Part shown: one piece after another, positions 59,001 through 64,000 of the stretch
Layout of the letters: each line of letters starts with the position of its first letter
Numbering within the stretch: the first letter of the stretch is position 1
Origin: Aplysia californica
Lineage: Eukaryota; Mollusca; Gastropoda; Aplysiida; Aplysiidae
Direction: 5' to 3'
Assembly: GCF_000002075.1 (NCBI RefSeq)
Contig: NW_004797752.1
Location: 290,918-354,917 of the forward strand
DNA length: 64,000 nt
Position numbers and translations under genes: made by a program
The notes under the pieces: generated by a model
Seen by the model: only the letters and a program-made list of their open reading frames with translations
The model's database searches: none
Told to the model about the DNA's origin: nothing

Positions 59001-59575
59001 ACAGCAAAGATTTGAATACAAGGTACTCATACCTGGCCAAATGCAATGGACGCAATGGCCCCTGCTGTGTAACGCCCCACACCTGGCAACTGCTTTTCCA
59101 AATCCTGAGCTGTTTGGGGTACCTGAGAATCCAATTCCTCAACAACCTGTGAAGGGAAAAGTACTTGAAGTATATTACTATACAAGTTAAAAGTTCAAAC
59201 ATAGCATGCTTCTAAGACAGTGTTAGTTTATAACGCATGAAAATAAAGACAAAATATTAATCATGCATGGTAACAGGAACAACACTTCAAACAGCTTTTG
59301 AAAATAACAAACTGTTGAAGCACTAATAATTTCCATCACAAGACAATACAATAGCAAATCATTACACAAGTTATTTGAAACAAATGGGTATTCCTTAATC
59401 TCTTTTGCACATTCACACAAAGAAGTAGGCAGTGCAAAAAGCTCTGAGCTAAAGTACAGCTAATATATTCAAAATTAATAAATTCTAATAAATTCTCACA
59501 TACCTTCTTAGCACCATCCAACAAACGCTGTCCTCTTGAGTAGTAGCCCAAACCAGCCCAGGCATCATTCACACT
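43892..59575 (-). CDS. MUTYH: MUTYH (adenine DNA glycosylase), C-terminal 10 exons
   Basis: Ten exons on the minus strand, 385 codons plus TGA, open at the 5' side. Reaction: base-excision repair enzyme that removes adenine paired with 8-oxoguanine, in nucleus and mitochondria. Seen in order: [13 protein letters not shown]; helix-hairpin-helix [19 protein letters not shown], with the Asp corresponding to the catalytic Asp of MutY; the [4Fe-4S] pattern C-x6-C-x2-C-x5-C ([17 protein letters not shown]); a linker with C-x4-C-x2-C like the mammalian zinc linchpin; the NUDIX-like domain with [10 protein letters not shown] and the FSH 8-oxoG recognition motif; and a C-terminal PIP box QRAISDFF. The first ~130 residues, with the catalytic Glu and start, lie beyond position 64000. 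Introns hold many MITEs. One intron probably uses a GC donor. Confidence 0.95.
44294..44442. mobile_element. Small TTAA-type palindromic MITE
   Basis: About 150 bp; TCCTTTGAGCC at the left (after TTAA) and inverse CACCCTGTGAGCCCCG at the right. The left end resembles that at 1262. Confidence 0.4.
44943..47320. mobile_element. Large pogo-like element (type CAGTAAAAC) hosting a TTAA element
   Basis: 2,378 bp between TA at 44941 and 47321. Ends CAGTAAAACTATCAC and inverted CAGTAAAACCTCAATA share only nine bases cleanly, so pairing is tentative. No transposase frame. A second element (45452-46471) lies inside. Confidence 0.4.
45452..46471. mobile_element. TTAA-type MITE (type CTCATTCGCTACG)
   Basis: 1,020 bp; CTCATTCGCTACGC and inverted CTCATCCGCTACGT (12 of 14). 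TTAA follows the right end; the left flank is GTAA. Subterminal block ccgagccgtggggggcggcg is GC-rich, the rest strongly AT-rich. Confidence 0.65.
47321..48127. other. Intron, no feature firmly recognised
   Basis: A possible solo pogo-type end (ggagttgactgta, about 47783-47795) is present without a partner. Confidence 0.35.
48128..48270 (+). repeat. Dispersed repeat shared with 24630-24790
   Basis: Second copy of the unknown repeat: gctgcataatggtgtggatg, ccatcaacacc and cctatcggagac, here in a MUTYH intron. Confidence 0.55.
48664..48834 (-). CDS. MUTYH: MUTYH window exon 9 (8-oxoG recognition, FSH)
   Basis: 171 bp, [20 protein letters not shown] to [10 protein letters not shown]. The FSH triplet is the loop that contacts 8-oxoguanine in MutY structures; human has HTFSHIKLTYQVYGL. 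Acceptor gaccag, donor gtcagt. Confidence 0.94.
48835..49852. other. Intron, no feature recognised
   Basis: A-rich MUTYH intron; no repeat or frame that I can name. Confidence 0.5.
49853..49983 (-). CDS. MUTYH: MUTYH window exon 8 ([10 protein letters not shown])
   Basis: 131 bp, [20 protein letters not shown] then [20 protein letters not shown] and [14 protein letters not shown] is invariant in the MUTYH C-terminal domain. Acceptor tttttcag, donor gtaagt. Confidence 0.94.
50062..50716. mobile_element. pogo/Tigger-like MITE (type CAGTAGAACA)
   Basis: 655 bp, ends CAGTAGAACACGGCTATAGC and inverted CAGTAGAACATGACTATAGC, flanked by TA. Contains a C16 run near 50527. Confidence 0.75.
50719..51030. 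mobile_element. Partial second copy of the CAGTAGAACA element
   Basis: Repeats the right half of 50062-50716 (cagctgactgcctgtttgga, ctctcgctgtatccgag, gtgccgctatattcatgttc) and ends in CTACAG before TA. It lies head-to-tail directly after the first copy. Confidence 0.65.
51143..51830 (-). mobile_element. piggyBac-like element with transposase N-terminal remnant
   Basis: Inverted ends CCCTTAAAACCCTGAATTC and CCCTTAAAACCCTATACTGC, with TTAA after the right end (51831) and TCAA before the left. The minus strand reads [20 protein letters not shown] and [20 protein letters not shown], an acidic leader of the piggyBac sort, then a stop. Confidence 0.65.
51884..51962 (-). mobile_element. SINE tail fragment
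   Basis: aataataataaaaataaaga then tctatagcacttactccctg resembles the inverted SINE-A tail; short and diverged. Confidence 0.4.
52384..52520 (-). CDS. MUTYH: MUTYH window exon 7 (start of NUDIX-like domain)
   Basis: 137 bp, [20 protein letters not shown], then [20 protein letters not shown] and KRPKK plus one base. Matches human [20 protein letters not shown] and the first strand of the NUDIX-like domain. Acceptor tctttcag, donor gtgagt. Confidence 0.92.
52521..53904. other. Intron, no feature recognised
   Basis: MUTYH intron up to MITE copy 3; several short frames, none recognisable. Confidence 0.5.
53905..54828 (-). mobile_element. TTAA-flanked MITE, copy 3 (inverted)
   Basis: 924 bp between TTAA at 53901-53904 and 54829-54832, opposite in orientation to copies 1 and 2, in a MUTYH intron. 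Its 106-codon frame is broken. Confidence 0.8.
55226..55277 (-). CDS. MUTYH: MUTYH window exon 6 (zinc-linchpin cysteines)
   Basis: 52 bp, [17 protein letters not shown] and a split Glu codon. [11 protein letters not shown] matches human CHLCLPPSEPW. With the last Cys of exon 5 it gives C-x4-C-x2-C, shorter than the mammalian C-x6-C-x2-C. Acceptor gttcag, donor gtatgt. Confidence 0.92.
55810..55900 (-). CDS. MUTYH: MUTYH window exon 5 (interdomain connector)
   Basis: 91 bp, [20 protein letters not shown] then [10 protein letters not shown] plus one base. Corresponds to the connector that in mammals binds the 9-1-1 clamp (Hus1) and supplies the first zinc-linchpin Cys. Acceptor ctatgtag, donor gtgagt. 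Confidence 0.87.
55901..56674. other. Intron, no feature recognised
   Basis: This is the intron whose donor (next to 56675) reads gcaagg and whose acceptor (next to 55900) reads ctatgtag. It also contains a 72-codon minus-strand frame (56299-56517) with no domain. Confidence 0.5.
56675..56819 (-). CDS. MUTYH: MUTYH window exon 4 ([4Fe-4S] cysteines)
   Basis: 145 bp completing Trp, then [20 protein letters not shown] and the full iron-sulfur signature [17 protein letters not shown], ending RAYSK. Acceptor ctacttag. After RAYSK the intron begins gcaagg, which suggests a GC-AG intron, because human MUTYH has an exon junction at the same place (CRARQR/VEQEQ). The nearest in-phase GT donor (AGA|gttttg) would add four residues and is weak. 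Confidence 0.9.
57202..57892. mobile_element. pogo/Tigger-like MITE (type CAGTCAAACC)
   Basis: 691 bp, ends CAGTCAAACCTCATTATAC and inverted CAGTCAAACCCTGATAAAC, flanked by TA. No frame of note. Confidence 0.7.
58304..58401 (-). CDS. MUTYH: MUTYH window exon 3 (catalytic Asp)
   Basis: 98 bp, [20 protein letters not shown] then [12 protein letters not shown] and a split Trp codon. The Asp in VDGNV aligns with the catalytic Asp of bacterial MutY (Asp138). Acceptor gaatag, donor gtgagc. Confidence 0.94.
59033..59146 (-). CDS. MUTYH: MUTYH window exon 2 (helix-hairpin-helix)
   Basis: 114 bp, 38 residues, [19 protein letters not shown] followed by [19 protein letters not shown]. The second part is the helix-hairpin-helix DNA-binding motif, close to human [19 protein letters not shown]. 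Donor gtatga. Confidence 0.95.
59504..59575 (-). CDS. MUTYH: MUTYH window exon 1
   Basis: 72 bp, [20 protein letters not shown] then GAKK, phase 0. On the minus strand the acceptor is tccgcacag and the donor gtatgt. Matches human [20 protein letters not shown]. Confidence 0.93.
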
Positions 59576-60126
59576 CTGTGCGGAAATATATGTAGTTTTC
59601 AAATGCTTCAAAAGTGAAGTTTAAATGAGAGTAAGGCCCTTCTATTACTACACGATGCAAATGTCATTCCGAAAATAGAACCCTATGTTGTGAATAATTG
59701 GCTATACCAGACCCTCAGTCAACAGGCAAGTATGAAAAAGAGCGAAAAAATGACAAAAAGTAGAGTAGAGATACAATCCTTCGGAAAAATTGAAGTATAT
59801 CTAGTGGTGCCCCTACTGGTGGGGAAGCAGCAATGAGTGATGGGGCAACCGCCGACTTTATCTCTTTGAAAAAATCATAGCGAAGCTAAATATAATAACT
59901 TCATAGTAATCTGCATTTTCATCTCTATACACTACGATTTTACTGAATACCATGAATCATGAAATATTTCGGTATTTGCCTTTATAATTTTTCATTAATA
60001 AACACAGTGGTTTCAAGGAACATAACTCAGCTCCTCTCCAACCTGTTGGCTTCCCTATCTTATTCTATGGCGACTCATTGGTGACACTGACATGCGTAGA
60101 AAGAGAGAGAGGTTGGCTCAGAAAGG
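59576..60126. other. MUTYH intron upstream of window exon 1, no feature recognised
   Basis: No match to the expected preceding MUTYH exon (EVMLQQTQV region) here or further right to 64000. Confidence 0.5.
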
Positions 60127-61128
60127 CAGGGTGGCCAGGGAAATCTTACTCCTAAAAATCCTACCACATCAAAAACAACCCTACTACCATAAGTCAAGTT
60201 GTTTCTTGCCATTGTCAATTTTAAGGCTTTCGTCACAGAGAATCACTTAGAAGGGGTTATTTCGTACACATCTTAGGATAACTGACTGGATCACAGGCGC
60301 GATCCCAAAAGTTCCAAGGTAGCCAAGTTTTGTGCGACTACATTGAAAACTCAGCTATTTTAGAGTCTGAAAACATCTCACGATAGAGAAGACTCAAGTC
60401 AACAACTGCTGTGGTTATTGTTGGTGCTCCTTTCAGTATCGCTCATAAACACTTGTTCTGTTCTTGGTAAAGCTAAGAATAGATTTGGCACCACACTGGC
60501 TGGCTTGGACTTTCATGTGCTTTTGAGATACCATGTGAGTGTTCAAAGACTGCACCTGAAGGACTAATATATACACCTGGGAACAAAACTTACATCTTAA
60601 CTTGCTTTCGTCATTTTGGGTATTCCATCAATCATTCTGAATATTTAGGGTTAGACAACCACTCAGTGTTGATGAAGTAGCACTTTCCCATGATACTGGA
60701 TCTAGTCTAGATCTCTCTTAATCTAGTCTACACATATAGCCACAAATATCACAAGAAAAAAGTCTGTCTTTGGCCTAGGTTTCAGTATCCCAAGTGCTGT
60801 CAATCTTCTACACTTCAAAGACTATCTTGCTGAGTTTTTCCATGGTCATAGACAAAGAATCTAGATGCTGTCATTTTCACCAACCAACTTAGTCACTCAC
60901 GACTCACACTCTGCATTGTGACTGAGTTCACAAAAGTTTCTTCTTTTCACAAAGTCAGGAAGATCAAGCCATATGATTTTAAGATCGATTTAAGATCGAT
61001 ATAAGCTCGCCTCGATTATCACCCATCCAATGAAACGCAAACCTTACAAGGTAGGCCTATGATGGGTCCCGATTCCACACAAGGCCTGTACCAACACGTG
61101 CTTTGCAGAGAGCTCTAGATTCTAATAC

Positions 61129-62158
61129 CATAGCTGCCACTCAGGAATTTCAAAAAAAGGAGAAAATTCATGCGAAGGCGGACACGCGCTCTCCGAAGGA
61201 TGGAGTAAAACCAGTGAGATCCAGAGACAATATATACTGGAAAATCTAGCCTATGGTTTTGGAAGGGAAAACTGTCATATTTGTTAACCATAGGCAACTG
61301 AATTAAAATGTATTTGAAAAAAAACAACAACCAAAAAACCCCAACGAAGGCACTAAGTAGACTAACAAGCATTTGAGTCAATTTGACAGTTTGGACTTGG
61401 TGACTAAAAATCCAGTGTTTGTTGCAAGCTGGTGTCTTATAAAAAGATTTCTTTCACTTTAAACTTGTACATCAATGTAGAGCGCGCGCAGTATTGGATC
61501 AAGGAGACAACACCTTTGCCGCTGTACTGAGCACTCCTGTACAATTGCGGCCCCGTTTGCACATAACTTAGTAGTCCCTCTGTAGAGTGTAGATCTAACC
61601 TGAATTAAAAGTATGGGAAGCCTAGGCTATCTAATCTAGATCTAGAAATCTAAATATGAGTAAATCTAGATTATATCTAGAGATAGATTATCTAGATCTA
61701 GATTCACTTCAACTTCAACAGCCACAATAGCCGTCATGTTAACAAATGGGACCGCAATTGTACAGGAGCGCCGCGCGCCGCGATTTCTTTATCGCACCAA
61801 ACGCAAAGTGCAGCAAGCCGAGCACCTTTTATTTTTGTATTCTGCATCAATTTCTCTCGAATTTCCGCCGTTTTCAATGACAACTCGGCGCGCCAACGTC
61901 CCGATGCCCGATCGACACTTTGTTGCTCCACAATAAACAAAGTGAAACTAACGCTAGGCCTAGAAGAACGGAAGTAGAAAGCTATGGGCGGACATGCCCA
62001 AGCTGCGTTTTCGTCTCTCTCCCGGTTCGGTGTTTTCCGCGTGTAAAAAAGTATCGCAATTTGCGACCGAGAGCGGTCCAGCGGGGGAAGGAGGAAAGTA
62101 ACAGGAAAAGCTAGATGAAGCGGAGTTTCCGCTATTTAGCGGGAAAGTGGCAGCTATG
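61129..62158. mobile_element. hAT-like element (type CATAGCTGCC)
   Basis: Inverted ends CATAGCTGCCACT (61129-61141) and AGTGGCAGCTATG (62146-62158). Its left flank TCTAATAC reappears at 63827-63834, to the right of the LINE, which suggests that the LINE later inserted at this element's right edge. The inside has an inverted repeat around CCTGTACAATTGCGG and tctagatctaga tracts. Confidence 0.6.
61615..61705. repeat. Cluster of TCTAGA/AGATCT palindromes
   Basis: Repeated ctagatctagat-like palindromic hexamers between the arms of an imperfect inverted repeat (61533-61560 and 61745-61770). Confidence 0.6.
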
Positions 62159-62159
62159 T

Positions 62160-63826
62160 TATACTTACTTTACTTTTACTTTTTCATCCTCTGTTGCCGT
62201 TAAGCATCGAGGGGAGAAACAGTTTTCTATGGTAGGCCAGCTCCGCAGCTTTTTCAGTTGTGATGTTATGTTTTCTTAGGGTTTCCTTGACACCCTCAAT
62301 CCACCTTTTGCGTGGTCTTCCTCTTCCTTTATAGCCTGAGTGTTTGGTGTTGTAGGCTCTCGAGGCTGGCTGGTCAGGTGACATGCGTAACAGGTGGCCA
62401 CACTATTTTATCCTCTGTCTTTCTATGTAACGCAGGCAGGACTCAGTGCCGATAGCTGCTCTTACTTCTTCATTTCTCTGCCTGTCTCGTCTTGTGATGT
62501 TAAGGGTTTTGCGGAGACATTTCATTTCGCATGTGGTGATTTTGCTTTCATGGGTTTTGCTTAAGGTCCAGGTCTGGCACTGATAACATAATGTTGGTAT
62601 GAATATTGAGATGATAAGCTGTCTCTTTATGTCCATGGAGATGTTTGGATGAGATAGGAGGGGTGAGAGCTGGTAGATGACAGAGTTGGCTTTTTGAGTT
62701 CGCATTTCTATTTCTCTGTCTATGGACCCGTTTTCAGAAAAAGTGCTGCCAAGATATTCAAACTCCTTCACCTGTTTCAGTTGTTTACTATTGACATAGA
62801 TGTTCAGGGGACTATGGTTTCGGCTCACTTTCATAACTTCTGTTTTTGATGTGTTTATTTTCATGTTAAATTCTCACAGGTGATGTTGAGTTCGGTAGTG
62901 TGATTTTGGAGGCTTTGTTGGTCATGATGAATAAGACATTGGTCGTCTGCGAACAGAAATTCATTTAGGCTTTCTGGGCTTTCGTTTGCTTCTTGCGTTA
63001 TTGTGTCCATATATATTATACACAGGAGGGGAGATAGATAAGAACGCATCCCTGTCGTACTCCAGATCTTACTTTGAACCAGTCTGCATTGCCTTCGTTC
63101 GTTCTTACTGAGCTTCTGCTGTTGGAACATAGAGCTCTGACATTATCTAACATTTGTCCTCTGACGCCATACTTTTCGAGTGTCTTCCAAAGTTTTGCAT
63201 GGTTTACTCTGTCAAAACCTTCTCCTGGTCTATAAAGACGATGTTGGATGCTTTGTTGTGTTCGATTGTTTTCTCGCATATGTCGTAATGCGAATACGGC
63301 CTTCGTGCATCCTCTTCCCTTTCAGAAACCAAACTGAGCTTTGCTCAGATTTCTCTCTACAACAGGTCTTAAGCGCTGCTCTAGTATCTTTGCATACATT
63401 TTTCCTGAGTGGCTTAATGTGCAGTCGCGTTTGTTGCCCTTTTTTTTTCCATAATGGTACCGCTATGGCTTTCTGCCAGTCTTCTGTGCATTTTCTTTGT
63501 TCCCAGGCTCTGTTGAAAATTCGCCTCGGCCACAGTATACCAGTGTTTCCACAAGCTCTTATGGCTTCCGCTGTGATGTCATCTGGTCCTGGGGCTTTGT
63601 TCTTGGGGCTGGTCTTGAGTGCATTTTCTATTTCACTGGGAAGTATTGGTGGTTCTGTTTGATCTCCATATGATGGTTGGAACTCTACTTGTTGTCCGTG
63701 GCAAGCGTCTGGGTTGAGCAGTTCTTGGAAGTAATTTTCCCATCTTTTCTTAATTGCATTTTTGCCGAGAATGGCGTTTCCCTCTTTGTCGTTTATAATG
63801 CATGTCGGGTTGTATGGGTCTTTCCT
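62160..63826 (-). mobile_element. RTE-like LINE, 5'-truncated, reverse transcriptase remnant
   Basis: Minus strand carries RT motifs in order: KTSPKNKAPGPDDITAEAIR (63655-63600), VRSGVRQGCVL, the catalytic FADD in LFADDQCLIHH (near 62950), FEYLGSTFSENGSID, TLCYQCQTWTLS, MKCLRKTLNITRRDRQRNEE and GRPRKRWIEGVKETL, then a gtaaaagtaaagtaagta tail. The set resembles RTE/BovB-type elements. At least three frame changes and a missing endonuclease mean it is inactive. Confidence 0.85.
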
Positions 63827-64000
63827 TCTAATACCAATCAAAATTCTAAATGCTAAGGCTTAAATTTTGCTACCAAGTTCAGTTTTTTCCCCTGGTGTTG
63901 CCTTCAAACCCCCCCCCCCTCCCCCAAGTGTATCTAATAATCTTTTACAAAAAATCAATAATCCCGCAATTCCGGAGTCCTATACTTCGCAGCGCCCAGG

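Larger units (their letters stand above)
60127..64000 (-). mobile_element. hAT-related copy interrupted by two insertions, open at the right edge
   Basis: 63836-64000 inverted (gaagtataggactccggaat, gaaggcaacaccagg) and 61012-61121 inverted (tttcattggatgggtgata, gcaaagcacgtgttggt) match consecutive parts of 9640-9880. They are separated by 61130-63826. Position 60127 (cagggtggccag) may be the terminal repeat. The far end lies beyond the window. Confidence 0.55.

Overview
This window is animal nuclear DNA: two intron-rich genes on opposite strands, in a background dominated by transposon remnants. The intron structure, the tRNA-derived SINEs with (AAT)n tails and the mix of Tc1, hAT, piggyBac, P and pogo-like elements fit a lophotrochozoan, most likely a mollusc. 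That placement is inference; no barcode gene is present.

Layout. (1) 68-34758, plus strand: the last 26 exons of MYBBP1A (Myb-binding protein 1A, the animal Pol5 relative), ending at a stop codon and an AATAAA. Its first exons lie left of the window. (2) 34791-43891: about 9 kb between two genes that meet tail to tail, filled with SINEs, pogo-like MITEs, a decayed piggyBac transposase interrupted by a P-element/THAP9-type fragment, and a small hAT with a degenerate BED finger. (3) 43892-59575, minus strand: the last 10 exons of MUTYH (adenine DNA glycosylase), with the helix-hairpin-helix, catalytic Asp region, [4Fe-4S] cysteines, zinc-linchpin cysteines, NUDIX-like domain with the FSH motif, and a C-terminal PIP box. 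Its first exons lie right of the window. (4) 59576-64000: upstream MUTYH intron, holding an RTE-like LINE and a hAT-type element nested in another hAT-related copy that runs off the edge.

Every exon joins its neighbour in phase, giving one open frame of about 855 codons for MYBBP1A and 385 codons plus stop for MUTYH. MYBBP1A acts in nucleolar ribosome biogenesis and stress signalling. MUTYH removes adenine mispaired with 8-oxoguanine. I see no functional link beyond adjacency.

The points most worth a second look are a probable GC-AG intron in MUTYH, a partial tandem copy of a MYBBP1A exon with its donor, a SINE whose tail starts at a splice donor, a TTAA-flanked ~920-bp MITE in three copies, hAT-type elements that share interiors but not termini, and several nested insertions with readable target-site duplications. 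I found no CRISPR array, rRNA, functional tRNA gene, LTR element, Polinton or bacterial-type operon, and no convincing new biochemical system.
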